Source of the DNA: Brachionus plicatilis
Taxonomy: Eukaryota > Rotifera > Eurotatoria > Ploima > Brachionidae
Length of the DNA stretch: 64,000 bases
NCBI GenBank assembly: GCA_010279815.1
Contig: QEOQ01000493.1
Location: 480,515-544,514 of the forward strand
Direction of reading: 5' to 3'
Position 1 is the first letter of the stretch; each line of letters begins with the position of its first letter. Under the pieces are notes generated by a model. The model had not been told where the DNA came from, did not search any database, and was given only the letters and a program-made list of their open reading frames with translations. Below are positions 1-12,648 of the stretch, one piece after another. Position numbers and translations under genes: made by a program.

Positions 1-366
1 ATACTCCGAAACAAGTTTTTTAGTCAATGGAACTGAATAATCAAGAGCATTACGAAGGTAATTTTCTAAGAGATTGCTTAATCTGTGCTCAATTTTACTG
101 ATATTCAATTTATTCTCTACTTCATAGAATAATGATCCAGAGGAGGTTCTGAGAGGAAGTTTTAGAATGCATCTAACAGCAGTATTTTGAATAACTTGTA
201 AATTTTGTAAACCTGATTCGGAGAATGAGTTAGTATATGGAAAATTATAATCCAGAATTGAACCAATAAGTGCCTTGTAAAGACTAGCTAGTGTATTGTG
301 GTTGAGCTTCCAATTTTTTGAAGACAAAATTTTTATTATATTGAGTCTATTCATGCGTTCAATATA
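1..366 (-). mobile_element. Non-LTR retrotransposon RT fragment, C-terminal part
   Basis: Read on the minus strand, an open frame runs from about 366 off the left window edge. It contains RLNIIKILSSKNWKLN, then LASLYKALIGSILDYN, then QNLQVIQNTAVRCILKL. These match the region after the reverse-transcriptase palm in Jockey/CR1-type LINEs. A stop codon lies just upstream of the frame, so this is the 3' part of a 5'-truncated copy, which is typical of target-primed insertion. It continues beyond the window, so whether the 3' end is intact cannot be judged. Clade is not certain. Confidence 0.75.
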
Positions 367-505
367 TTTTAATTAATTTGTTCGATTTTTTTTAGGTTTT
401 TAAAAAATAAAGTATAAATCAATAAATCTAGTCACTATTTTCGTACATTAGAGATTATTATTATTTTTTAATCCTTAAAAATTATAAAATAAAATAATCA
501 AATTG

Positions 506-1221
506 GTAATGTGAAATTCTAGTACAAAGATTACAGCTCAAAAAGTAAAAACGTTTTAAATTTTTTTCTAATTGCGCAAAACTGGTTCTGTAAACATTAC
601 AATATTGTTGTTCAAACGAATTCTGGTTTTGTGAAAATCAGTACAAAATGATAAAAAGAACATCAAAAAATAGTAAAAATTTGAAAAACTTTTTTCTTTT
701 AGTTTTAAATCAGTTTCGTGATTATGACATTGTGCAACTTTCAAAGTTGCATCAGCAATCAAGGTCTGCAAAACTCTACAAATTTAGCAGAATTAGATAT
801 CAATGTGTTCAAGCGCACTGCATTTTGCAGAGATTTTGCACATCATTAACAGACTTTGACAGTTGATGCAACTTAGATGTTGTTGCAACATGTTACATTT
901 ACGGAACTAATTTTAAAATTTTAGCATAAAGGTTATTCATTTTTTTATCATTTTATTCTGTTTTTTTGTACTGAATTTCTCAAACCCAAATTTTTAGCTC
1001 TGCAAAATCTCTGAAATTAATTGCATAATTTAATCAAATATTTTTTGATGGTGTGCATTTTATAGAAAATTTCAAAGTTTTTGCAGAGCTAAGAATTCGG
1101 TTGTAAAAATTTGTACAATATTGTACTGTTTACAGAACCATTTTTGCACAATTAGAAAAAAAAATTATAGCGTTTTTACTTATTTTGCTGTAATCCGTTG
1201 TACTAAAATTTCACATTGCCT
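506..1221. mobile_element. MITE family A copy 1 (716 bp, about 100 bp TIRs)
   Basis: The left end (GTAATGTGAAATTCTAGTAC...) is repeated in reverse complement at the right end (GTACTAAAATTTCACATTGCC), and the arms pair for roughly 100 bp. The copy is flanked by direct repeats TCAAATTG at 498-505 and 1222-1229. The interior has a second, nested pair of arms (about 620-700 and 950-1000) that resemble the foldback at 40.2-40.5 kb. No transposase frame is present. The 8-9 bp duplication points to a hAT- or MULE-type transposase supplied elsewhere. Two other copies lie at 14.8 and 26.1 kb. Confidence 0.75.
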
Positions 1222-1229
1222 TCAAATTG

Positions 1230-1834
1230 AAGAACTAGAATTCTTTGAGAACAGTAATTCTCATTTGAACAAAATTTTTCTAAAAAATTTGGCATAATCT
1301 AAATTTTGACTCAGAATTGTTACTTGTGACTGCATGTGACAGTTAATGATTTCATTGTGACGTATTAGAAAAAACTAAGAATGACAAAACGAAACCTGGA
1401 AATAGATAATAATCTTAATGGATTATTTGAATCAAAAAACATGTAATAATATTTTAAAGGTATGATAGTGATAAATATTATTTTTTTTTAAATATAGATA
1501 AATAAAATTAATTTTATTAAAAAGATCAAGTAAGGTAAGGAATTTTATTAAATATTTCAGCAAAGTTAAAGATAAAAAATAAAAAGAATTAATCAATTGT
1601 AATTGTGAATGATAATCTGAAAATCTTAAACGAAAATAATTATTTTTAATATAAATCAAAACAATAGAATAAGTTAGAAAATTTCTTTAAAATCTATTAA
1701 ATAGCTTTGAGAAGGCATCTTTTTGAAAATTTTCATAACCGGATATTATAAGACTATTGGATGTATTTTTTGATATTAAATTCGGAATAAAATTTAAATA
1801 AGAATCAACTATGTTCTGTCAACAAGAAGCTAGA
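1230..1834. other. AT-rich non-coding stretch downstream of IVNS1ABP
   Basis: No supported gene. It includes the likely 3' UTR of the minus-strand BTB-Kelch gene. Open frames here are short and low-complexity. Confidence 0.5.
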
Positions 1835-4800
1835 CTAATTTCTAAGAAAATCAAAATCATTATATTTGTGGTACATTGACCATCCTTGTTCCAAATTATT
1901 GCAGTTCAAATATTCAATAGTTTTCAAAAATGATTTTCCATCAAATCCTCCGATTGCAAACAAAATTTCACCTTTTAAAAATAAAATTTTCCAAAAAAGC
2001 TTTTAAAAATTTTAAATGTCAATAATCACCTATAAACTCAACAGTGACATTATTCCTAGCAATGTTTAGCTCAGGCCCGGTGCTCCATTTTTTATTTTTT
2101 ATGTCATAAATTTCAACACTTTTTAAAGACTGAGTTCCATTGGTGCCGCCAACTACATAAATCATTTGGGATTTTTTGTGAACTGCAGCACCAGCACTAC
2201 GTCTTGGCTCAAACATGTTGGCGATTGGTAGCCAGCGATCATCGCGTACATTGTAGACTTCACACGAAGCCAAACATCGCATAGAATCATTGCCACCGAA
2301 AACAAACAAGGCAAAGTCATTGCTTTTTTCATTATTTGCTAGAGTGGTCCATATCAAAGCACTCTGAGATCTTCCATAGTTGAGCTCGGCCATCCGAGTA
2401 AATTCATTTGTCTCAGGTTCATATCTAAGACAGCATGTTCTAGATCGATTTGAGCTCGAATCGGCCTTTAGTCCGACCAAGTAGATAAACTTGTCGCACC
2501 CAATGGCCGCTAAATTGGTAAAGCCGAGCTCAAGATCGAATTTGGTCAGCTTCCAGGTCTTTTTTTGCAAGTCAAACGTTTCTATTGAGTTCAAGTCCTC
2601 GTGACCATCTGAACCGCCCATAACATAAATTGATTTGGTTCTTTCCAAATAGGTTACGGCAGCACGACCTCTTCGATGCTGCATAGGTTTTATTTCCTCT
2701 ATTGTATTGTTCTTTGGGTCGTAGACCTCGCATAAATTCAGACACTCACCTCGCTCATAGCCTCCAATTATGAACAGCTTGTTTTCGTATCCAATCACAC
2801 CATGACTGCAGCGAGCCAGCTTCATTTTGGCTAATCGCTCGCATTCTGTCCCGTTTGCTTGAAGACCATGATCCAGAGATGACAATGATTCAGTGTCGTT
2901 GTTCAAAGAAGTTTTTGACTCAGAACGCATTTCAGGTTTGGAATCACTGTCACTAGAGTTCTCGTTAGAAAGCAACAAGTGGACTGATAGAGTCACCAAT
3001 TTTCCTGTCAATGTGCAAATGGTGATAAATGTATGTTCGTTGATTTGGTGAGTACAAATGATTTCATTATCATGCAAAACTTTAAATTTAATTGGTGTCC
3101 CGTTTCCGATTGCATTTAGTTCTTGATCGGTTATCTTGAAAGTTTTCAGTTTTGAATTCGATCCAGTAGATAGCTGATGCTGGAATGATTTGCCTATTGG
3201 TGGTGAAATCGAATCTTAAAATATTTAATCAATTAAAATTTTTAACTAATTTTTTGTTTTTGATTAGATTATTTGTATTAATCGATAATTAATACTTGAA
3301 TGATTACGAAGTAAAACTATCTTAATAGTAAGATAGGTCAAGAGAAATCTTAATTTGTAATAAAAATTTACGGTGGAAACTTTTAATTGATAAATTCTTA
3401 GTTTTTAGGCTTTTTAATCGAGTGAATTAATTTTTTAGTTTTTATTAAACTTAATGCTATTAATTTTTGAAAATACAAAAATTTTAGGATTTTTATATTA
3501 TTAAAATAAGGCTATTATTAAAGATGAAATTTTAAAGTTAGCTGAGAAAGAAATTGACATCCTTAACTAATAATATATAACTCAAAACGTAGACTCTACG
3601 TTTTGAGTGACCCCTATATTTGCTAGAAAATTGCTAGAAATAAGGCAATTTGAAGTTTATGATCAATTTTTGATGCTCAAAATAATCAAATCAAACTAAA
3701 ACTATCAAATAAATTGTTATTTCTTAATAGAAATAATGCAGAGATACATTTTTGGATTTAACATACTATGTAAAATAAAAAAATTTCTTTCATTAACCAG
3801 TTAAGAGAAACAACAGAGATAGTTGGTAACTTGGAAGCTCTAAATTTTAAAGACTGTTTGTTGAGGCTAAATGAGCATTTTGATATTATATTGAATAATA
3901 TCAATAAAGAAGAATTAGCTAGGAAAATTATTAATCTTTGTCGTTTGATTTCTGAGGATGAACTGAACTCCTCTTTCTATAAAAATATTTTATGCAAAGT
4001 TATTGGTGAACAAGTAACTTAAGTTTTCTTTCTTTTTTTAATTTATAATATTTTTTATATATTTTTTTATTTTAAATCGTCTATGGGACGTAGTTTAATT
4101 TTTCAACAAATAATAATAAAAATAATAAATAAAAAAATAAACTCTGCATAATGCAGAATGCGTACGATGGATATGATGCTATTTTAAGTGGATAATTTTT
4201 TGCAGACTTTTGCATGTTCTACCTTTAGATTTAACAAAGTATGTTAAAATCAAAAATGTACCTCTGCATTATTTCTATTAAGAAATAACAATTTATTTGA
4301 TAGTTTTAGTTTGATTTGATCATTTTGAGCATCAAAAATTGATTTTAAACTTCATCTTGCCAGAAATAAGGTATAATCAAAGATTAATTTTTAGAGGCAA
4401 ATCCATTTAAATAAAATTCAAGCAATTCACTAATATACTCATTTATTAATTTATTTATCTTAAAGTTGCAATCAGCCACCATTATTTTTACTAAAAATTT
4501 CACCTATAAATATTTTAACTAAGTCCGGCATTGATTCCTCCTTTTCTTGTTTCAACAAGTTTTGAAGCTTGGTAATTTTTGATTGATCTCAATTTCGAAA
4601 TTAATGGAGAATTTTGGCTCATTTTTAAAAAATTTTGTTTTATTTTTTTATTAAAATTTTTATATATTAAAGCATATAAACTATATTAAACATAGTTTTG
4701 CATTATATTTTAAAAGTATCATTATTATCAGACTTGGGCAAAAGTCATCAAGTCAAAGTCAAGTCAAGTCATTTGACTTGACTTTAAATTTTTTTTTTTA

Positions 4801-7800
4801 AAGTCAAGTCATTTAACTTGACTTTAATTTTTTTTTTTTAAAGTCAAGTCATTTGACTTGACTTTAATTCTTTTTTTTAAAAGTCAAGTCATTTGACTTG
4901 ACTTTAATTCTATTTTTTAAAAGTCAAGTCATTTGACTTGACTTTAATTTTTTTAAATTTTTAATTTTTAATTTAAATTTAAATGTTTAAATTTTATTTT
5001 TTTTTAATTTTTTTTAATTTTTTTAAATAATTTTTTTAACTTTTGCCCAAGTCTGATTATTATCCAAACAAATTATTTTGTATTGTTTAGTTTTACACTT
5101 TTTAGTTTTTCTACCTTTTTGCTTTTCTACAAATTATTTTTCTGCATTCAAAAATTCTATCAATTAGCACTTTTTACCTTTTTACATGTAATCTACGTTT
5201 TTTACCTTTCTATGTTCTAATAATATAATTTTAATTCGAGATCATGATAGCAATTTTGGCTTTTTTAAAAACTAAATTTATCAAATATTCTTTTTTCCAT
5301 AACGAATTTTTTTTTTTTTTAAGATGTAATTTCAAGCAAGTGGTTGAAAGGGAGGACTAAGTTCCATTCCAAACAACCTGGGATTCCATCCCAAACTATA
5401 TTTTAAATAAATAAAAAAATAATATATCAATAATTTTTTTAAATTATAGATAATTGATAAAAATTAATAAAAAATTATCAAAAGAAATTGCAACGAATGA
5501 AATAAGTTCAGGTTAAGATGGGTTTTTAGAAACCTAAATTAGTTAGAAAAATTAAGGAATTTTGATGTGTCTTAAAAATTTATTAATGATTGACACAATG
5601 AATAAAAGTTTTTTGTTTTGAAGCAAATTTAACTTTGCTTATTTTTTGACTATTTTTGACTATTTAATTAATTTCCTATTGAGTTAATCAAGCCGACTTG
5701 TTTAAAAGTTCAAGTCTATCAGGTCAAAAAATTAGTTTTAAAGAAAAATTCTAACTATGACTTAAAAATTTTCGAATACACAAAAATTTAAACAACAGCT
5801 AATTTTGTGATATTTTGGAACGTTCTATTGATATTTTTATATCATTAAAATGATACTATCATTTAAGAATAAGTTTTAAAGCTAATTGAGAAAGAAATTA
5901 ATATCATCAACTAAAATAAATTCTAGTCTAGAGTATGTAATTGATAACTTTTAAGCCTTCAGATATCATCTCATTTATAATCAAATATTTTAATTGAATT
6001 TTTACAAGCCTAAATAATTCAAATTTATTATTTCTTGTTTGAAGTGAAAGAACAAAATTGAATTCGCTGTGTATTAATAAAATTCGCTAATAAAATTTTC
6101 TTTTAAATACTCTTTTGACAATAAGCTTATTACATGAATTAATTTTAAAAAAATAAGGCTAAATTTTAAAAAGTTTAAATTAATATTTGTAATGTAAAAA
6201 TTTGTAATCTTTCATAATTAGTGTATAATTCAAAAAGATTTATTATTTTCATATTTGAAATTATTAGTCTATTTTCAAATCTTTTTCGTAAGTTACAAAT
6301 TCTTCATTCCTAGTGTATGTCAATTTCAAATGGCTTTAAAATTCTTTAAAATGATAAATTGTCTTGATTTAATTATTCTAGAATAATTTACTAGAATAAT
6401 AAAAAAAGATGATTTTCAAAATATAAATGTGAATTAAATTATATTAAATATGAGTCTTTTTTTTAATTAGAAACTTTCAACATTTCATCAACTTGAAATA
6501 GTTTGATTTTATTTAGTTTTTCTTAATAATCATTTAACAATTTTGACAAAATTTAAACCTTAAATAATAATTTACCTCTTCAAAAAAATAAACATTCAAA
6601 AAAAAATCAATTTCAAAGAAAATATAAATTTTTCTGTTCTCAGACTAAAAAAACAAGCAAAAGTGTTACTTTTTAAATTTCTCTTATTTTTTTGTTGCTA
6701 TTTACTAAAAAATTTTTTTACCAAACTTAACTAAAACAAAAAAAAAATAAATAAAAATAAAAAAATAAATTACCAATAGACTGGGTGTGCATTTTTTGAT
6801 AATCATTTATGTAGTCTGTGTAGTTGGTGTCCGACGAATCCATGAAACAGCAGTCATGTAAATTTTGATCGTTTGCATTCATGTAAAGCATGTTCAGCTG
6901 GTCACATAGGTAATTAAGATCACAATTGTTCTTCTCAGACAACTGACAAATCAGCCATTTCATGCACATTTGTGTCAGATTGACAATGTTGTCAGGTAGC
7001 TTGGCCCTAGTGTGCTTAATGCCCACCAACTCGATTCTGATTCTCGGCAAATTATTGAACTCCTTGTTGGCCAAATTTATTGATGGCTTACAATTGCTTT
7101 CTTTGGCAAATTCTTGAGACACCAAATCGTGACTAGAAGAGTGTGTTGACGAAAGTCCTGGCTTTAACTCCAAAATGTACTCGATGTTTTTCTCTATGCA
7201 CTGTGTTGAAGCTTGGATAAGCTTTTCGTCCAAGGCAAAGCTACGTATACTAAGACAGTTGTCTACACAAAGGTTTTTGGTCAAATGCTGTCCACAGGCG
7301 GACACAATGCTATCGAAAGATAAATGATAGGCGAGAGTGTAGACATGCGGTATAAGGTAAGAGGGAACACGCAATTTAGAAGTGTACATGTAGTCGATGC
7401 ATACTTTGAGCGCCTCGTAGTCCATGTTGTGGTTGAACTGCTGATTTTTTTCCTCGTGAGTGCTCGAACTAGGGTCGACACTTTTATTGTTGTGGCTGTA
7501 GTGGTGATGAAACTGGCTATTGTGGTTGATTGCCGTGTTCATCTTGGCAAAGTGGTGATGGTTGGTATCTTTTAAAAAGTATTTTAAAAAGCCCGATAGA
7601 CAAAAAACCAATTGGCGCTGTGTGCTGTTCACATTGCTGTTGACCAAGGTCTGTAGCGACTTTTTGCGGATTTGCTCTAGGCTTTTTTCGTGTTCACTCA
7701 AGGCCTCTTCTTTTAGACTGTCGGTCGAGCCGTTCGACTGACTGCTCGACTGCTCAAGTTCATAGTTGGTGAAAATTTCCATGAAAAACTTTGAGTTGCA

Positions 7801-8196
7801 TGCTAGTATGATTTGGTGACAAAAGATGTCGCGTGTGTCATTGTCCAGCTGAAGGATTAGGTCGCACAATTGGCGATTCTTTCTCAGCGCGTTCAAAATT
7901 TTCATGGTTTGATTGAAATTGTTGGCGTCAACAAAGAGCAGTCCGTCGAAATTTTGATCCGAAGAATTGTCGAAGACTTCATCAGAACGGGCAATCTCAG
8001 GTGTCTTAAAGGCCTCATTGGTATAGTCATACAAATCACTGTTGCTGAATTTGTGATTGTTTTCTTTTATGAACAGACTGGAAGTCGACGAGCCATCCGT
8101 CGATATACGCTTGGTATTCAAATCAACCAGACTAGTCTGTCTCTCTGGACTTTCTGAGAAGCATTTTTGAGTGCGTGAGGCCGATGACGAACTCAT
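1835..8196 (-). CDS. IVNS1ABP: BTB-BACK-Kelch protein, IVNS1ABP orthologue
   Basis: Three exons: 8196-6774, 3214-2030 and 1971-1835, with phases that join exactly to 914 residues. Introns are 3,559 bp and 58 bp. The BTB domain begins near residue 97 with LNALRKNRQLCDLILQL, close to the vertebrate IVNS1ABP BTB. A Ser/His/Gln-rich insertion of about 110 residues (roughly 146-258) splits the BTB before EALKVCIDYMYTSKL. A BACK-like region follows (LPRIRIELVG, then LNYLCDQLNMLYMNAND). After a Ser-rich linker come six Kelch repeats with the motifs FIIGGYERGECLN, YVMGGSDGHEDLN, FVFGGNDSMRCLA, YVVGGTNGTQSLK and, in the last exon, FAIGGFDGKSFLK. The family binds actin and acts as a CUL3 adaptor or in splicing-linked nuclear bodies. 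The order and linker match IVNS1ABP better than other KLHL proteins. The N-terminal 85 residues are an extension not seen in the human protein. Confidence 0.9.
3580..3608. repeat. Perfect hairpin, 14 bp arms, 1 nt loop
   Basis: ACTCAAAACGTAGA, then one C, then the exact reverse complement. It stands alone between ordinary AT-rich sequence, 36 bp left of a MITE, and belongs to no identified element. Confidence 0.85.
3644..4361. mobile_element. MITE family C copy 1 carrying an exon-like frame
   Basis: TIRs start GGCAATTTGAAGTTTATGAT on the left and end ...CTTCATCTTGCC on the right. The arms pair for about 130 bp. Perfect 8 bp target duplication AGAAATAA at 3636-3643 and 4362-4369. The middle holds a plus-strand open stretch (about 3801-4021) preceded by a pyrimidine-rich tract and AACCAG, reading LRETTEIVGNLEAL...KVIGEQVT then a stop. 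Partial copies or related arms occur at 30.4-30.7, 42.3 and 49.7-49.8 kb. Confidence 0.75.
4729..5055. mobile_element. hAT-type MITE with internal tandem palindromes
   Basis: Perfect TIRs CAGACTTGGGCAAAAGT / ACTTTTGCCCAAGTCTG, flanked by a perfect 8 bp target duplication ATTATTAT (4721-4728 and 5056-5063). The CAGNNTTGG tip and 8 bp duplication are the hAT signature. The interior holds about five near-identical units of about 42 bp. Each unit is itself a palindrome (AAGTCAAGTCATTTGACTTG...) separated by T-runs. Confidence 0.9.
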
Positions 8197-9686
8197 AGTT
8201 AATTCTAAAATTTTGTTTTAGAATATCCAGAATTTTTCAATTAAAAACTTAAGTTAAAACTAAGCTAACACCATGAAAATGGTTTGCCAATATCAGTTGG
8301 CAAATATTCTAGGTTTATCAAATTAAGGGTTCTTTAGACTTAAGTTAGCTTAGAAACGCCCACACATTTAAAAAATTTTTGCTCAACAAATGTACTTGGG
8401 CCTATCTCTTGTACCAAGATAGTGAATTTTTATCATTTGCCTAACTTTGAATGTCTAGAAAGCCTAGATGGTAAATTTGAGCATGCGCTCAATTGTTGGT
8501 GTACCAATTTTAGTTATCAAATTTAAAAGACGAAATTTTAGTGTTAAAAAAAAAATCATGCAAGTTGAAATTTTAAATTAAATTTTTTTAAACATAAGAT
8601 TTTCATAAGATCTTGAAAAAAAGTAATTTCAACTAGCACGAATTAGACTAATGCTTCACCTGGGTTTTGAGTAGACTTTTTTATTTTAGTAAACCAACGA
8701 TAAAACAAACTTTAGCTCTGAGATACCGTGTGATAGCGCACATTTGCTTATTTAAGGGTGTTTTTTTTTTTACAAATTACACCCAGAAATTATCATAATT
8801 TAAATCCGAACCCAAAGTTATAGCTACCTAAATAAATGACTAAAGCAAAAAAAAATGTGCTTAAGCGCTTGTTAATTTATTGTACTTAAATTTTAAAAAG
8901 CTGAATGAAAAAAAGCATAATTTAAAATTTGCAATCAAATTAAAGCGTTCCAAGTAAAATATAAAATTTATGTTAACTTAATTCTTGCCCCATCATTCAA
9001 AGGGGCTCCCATTCCAAAAATCTAATCTCAATACTCCATTTATTTTAGACTTATTTTTAAATTAACCTTCGTTTGGTCTGATTTAAATAATCGAATAACA
9101 AGAAACCTAATTTCATAATCTGATAATTTTGCAGTCAAAATGTAATCTAAAAAATATACAAATCAAATTTCATGTTTATAATTAATTTAAAAAAAAAATC
9201 TTCTGTTATTTTAATCAGCATCCTACTGTTTTTTTAAATAATACATTTTAAAACTTTTATGCCTTTTTTAAAATCCGAATCAAATTTGCATGTTTTAATT
9301 AATATTTGTTATTTTAATTGAGGCCAAATGATTTGCTTCCATAAAGCAAATTAATCCAAGATTTATTCAAAAAAGTCACTTGAGAGCCTGGATGATAAGT
9401 ACTTGGCTTTTAATGAACTACATCTTACCTTGGGTTGAACAAAAAGAGGCTCAAAGCACTTAACAAATAGAAATATAAAAAAATTATGATTAAAAGCTTT
9501 TTCTTTAAAAATAATCAATAAATTATGTCATTTAAAAGTATTCTAATAAGCACTGTCTTAAACATTTTCCGCCTTTTTGAATAATAATTGCTATTCTTTT
9601 AAAACATTTATTTTGCTTTTATTCTTTATTTTTAAATTGAAAATTTTAATAATAATCTTGAAAAAAACTGAATAAATTAAAATACA
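8197..9686. promoter_or_regulatory. Divergent intergenic region, IVNS1ABP / ZC3HC1
   Basis: 1.5 kb between two genes transcribed away from each other, so both promoters must lie here. No TATA box or other defined site can be assigned with confidence in such AT-rich sequence. No supported coding frame. Confidence 0.5.
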
Positions 9687-11161
9687 ATGGAATCTTTGAA
9701 CGATTCATTGATTGAATACAGAGAAATAAAACCCAATTCCAAGGCAGTTCAATCCCTGGATAAATATATACAAAGACTTAAGACTTTTCAAGTATGATTC
9801 AAGAATAAATAATTTTTGAGGCTAAAATCATTACTTAGTTGCATAAATGGTTTGCAAAACCTGTCGAATTTTCACCTATCGAATGCGCCCGGCGTGGTTG
9901 GTTCAACTTGAATAAAGATACTTTAAAATGTGAAATATGCTCAAAAATTTTGTACCATCATTCTCAATCAGCTTTGACCACCGTAAAAATGGCAAAATTT
10001 TCATGTAAAGGTTTTGATTCATAAAATATTTTTTAAATTTAATTTAATTTTAAGCTCCAAAATATGATGAAAAATGTACAACTAATCCAACATCGCTCGC
10101 TGAGAAGCATGATAATTTCTGTCCCTGGAGAGCTTATAAAATTCCAGGTTTTTTTTAAAGCTTATCTTTTGATTAAATATTTTTTTTTTAATTTAGACCG
10201 ATTTATTTTAATTGATAGTTATGACGAGGAAAAGCTTAATGAAAATTTTATTGAACGATTCCAAACATTTTCCAAGTGTGCTTTATTACCTTGTTTAGAT
10301 GAACAACTATTTCAAGTAATTTGATTTCAATATACATGTTAATTGGGTTAAAAAAAATTAAAAAAAAAGTTAATCGATAAAAATGATATTAATTACTCGA
10401 ATAGATCCGTTGAGTCTAAAGTATCATATGAAATTAAATATGTTCTTTCTTGTTGTGGCTGGACTTATAAGTTGGTAGATTCAAATTTTAAAAAGATTCA
10501 ATTTAAAATTTTTTAAAGTGAACAAAAGAACATTTTAAATTGTGAAAAATGTCTTAGAAAGGTAGGATTATGGCTGTATAAGCGAGTGAAAAATACCCAA
10601 GAAGGCGCTTTATCAAAATCATATGGAACAAAAAAAGATCTTGAATGTTTTGGAATGAACAATGAATCTGATATTTCCTCAGAAAACTTAATAATTAAAA
10701 ATATAATTGGTAAAATTGTAAATCTAATTTCGATTAATGAAGAAAAGTTGATAAGCAAAGAGAATAATGAAGAAGCTGGACAAAGATGTAAACGAAAATC
10801 TGAAAATTCCCAAGAAAATTTCTTAAGTTCGGATTTAAAAAATGGAAACAAATTTTTCCATCCTTTAAATGAGCATCAAAGTTGGTGTCCATGGCTTTTT
10901 GGAAACGATTCGCTCCTAATTACCAAGACTTTTGAAAATAAATCTAAAAAAATAAAAAAAAATATGTGTATTTTATCTTTCGAACTGGTTTGTAAACGAA
11001 ACAAGTCAATTTATCAATATCAAACAAATGAAAAATCAAATAAAGAGTCAAATCACAATTTAAAATCAAATGATTTTTCAGATAGCGAATCTATGATGAA
11101 GAGAATTAAATCAGTTCAATCTATTCTGGTCAATTGTTCTTCCCAGTTGTCACAATTTTAG
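9687..11161 (+). CDS. ZC3HC1: ZC3HC1 (NIPA) C3HC zinc-finger protein
   Basis: Six exons: 9687-9791, 9839-10004, 10055-10147, 10197-10315, 10370-10474 and 10529-11161. They join in phase to 406 residues. The zf-C3HC domain reads WFAKPVEFSPIECARRGWF, CEICSKIL and EKHDNFCPWRAYKIP, giving the family's C...C...H...C ligands. The second (Rsm1-like) domain has CCGWTYKL followed by NILNCEKCLRKVGLW and ends with HPLNEHQSWCPWL, the hallmark C-terminal motif. The 54 bp intron 10475-10528 must be removed, because reading through meets an in-frame TAA. NIPA is a nuclear-envelope/nuclear-basket protein and an SCF-type F-box-like factor in vertebrates. The linker before HPLNEH is Lys/Asn/Ser-rich and poorly conserved. 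AATAAA sites occur near 11245-11262. Confidence 0.9.
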
Positions 11162-12648
11162 TATTTTGATGTTGAATTAATATTTTCTTATTAATTTTTT
11201 TAAAGACAGATCTATTTTTTGACAAGAAAAAAAGTTAAAATACAAATAAATTCATAAATAAAGAATTGAAAATTTTCAAAAATTTCTATTTCGAATCTTT
11301 AGCTCAGCAAATGATATTCAAACAATTATATTAATCTTTTTTTAGATTAAAATTTTCGATTAAAATTAGATTTAATATTATATTAATAATATTATAATTC
11401 AATTAATAATTGTAATAGAAATTTAAATTATTCATCAAATATTTTAGTGGAAGCCAATTCAATACTTATCTAGAGCTATTGACAATCAGCTTGTTTTTTT
11501 TTAATTTATTTTATGTCCTTTATAGATTTAGAACTTATATTACCTAAACTAGAGACGTAATGTGTACTTCTCTATGTTCTTGCGAGAATCTTACTTTTAA
11601 TTAACAAAAAAAATAACACTTCTCATGTATTAATGAACCAAATTTCCTAAACTAGGTCCACCTATGGCCCCATTTTTCTTTTATACTTCAAGAGACTCCC
11701 CCTAAAATTATTACAGATCTGTTATAAAACTTCTTGGATAATTTTCAGCAAGCAAAATAAGTGGAAGAAATTTGAGAATCATTTCCAGTCAAGATCCAAA
11801 TAATTTTCGCTGGGCAGGTTGTGCATGACTGAATCTTTTAGAATGATTTAAAATTAGCTTGATGATTGAATTTTATAAATATAATTAAATATAATTTATC
11901 CCATGCTATCCACCAGGATAACATGGAAGGCGCTCATCTCCTTTTCCGATTCTTTTTTGAGTGACGGCTCTTATCTGACATAGAGGTTACCGTATCAAGT
12001 TGATCTGCTACACTGCAATTATCATCCAGTCGAAATCTGTCTAAATCAATAGATTTAATTTTGTTCAATTTATTTGTTTATTTTATTATATTTTATTTTA
12101 TTTTTAATTTATGAATCAAATTGCTTCCATTTCTCTTCATTTTTTATAGAAAATAAATTACTGAAAAATCAAATTAGATTGATGATTTAAATTCATGATA
12201 TCATGATTTAAACTTCATTATAAGATTTAAACAGACGCACCAGGCCTTCTTTAATATAAAAGTTAATCAATTGGCAATTATTGAGAGTAAAATTTTATTG
12301 AACCAAAATCAGTTACAAAATTGAATCAGATTTGAAAATTCTAGTAAAGGCTACTTCAAAGAATAAAAATAACAATAAAAATAAAATAGTTAATTCTGCA
12401 ATTCGTTAAATAAAAAAACATCAATTGGAAAAATAAAAAAATTTGCATATGAATAAAATAAGAGCCAATATTCAAATACACCAAGCTATCAAAACTTATA
12501 AATTTCTGCATTTATATTATGTTTGCGTGCTATAATGTATTAAGGAACATCATTTTGGTCCTTTAATTCCATTCCTTCAAAACACTCAATTATTTTGATA
12601 AAATTCCTCTCACTTTTTTTTTTACTCAGGTCCGATTGCGCTTATAAA
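11162..12648. other. Intergenic region ZC3HC1 to NDUFA9
   Basis: No supported gene. Around 11900-12060 the composition is less AT-rich than its surroundings (CCACCAGGATAACATGGAAG...). This may be a decayed retrotransposon piece, but no frame is convincing. Confidence 0.45.

Larger units (their letters stand above)
3215..6773 (-). other. Large first intron of IVNS1ABP, repeat-filled
   Basis: Donor GTAATT at 6773 and acceptor TTAAG at 3215. It contains a perfect hairpin, a 718 bp MITE, a hAT-type MITE with internal palindromic tandem repeats, and about 1.7 kb of featureless AT-rich sequence (5064-6773). Confidence 0.8.

Noticed and set aside
4740..4970. CRISPR-like regular repeats
   Set aside because: Units are palindromic, joined by T-runs without unique spacers, and lie inside a hAT MITE with a target duplication. 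The genome is eukaryotic.
10475..10528. In-frame stop that would make ZC3HC1 a pseudogene
   Set aside because: A GTAGAT...AAAAG intron of 54 bp removes the stop and restores CCGWTYKL-NILNCEKCLRKVGLW, the expected family sequence.
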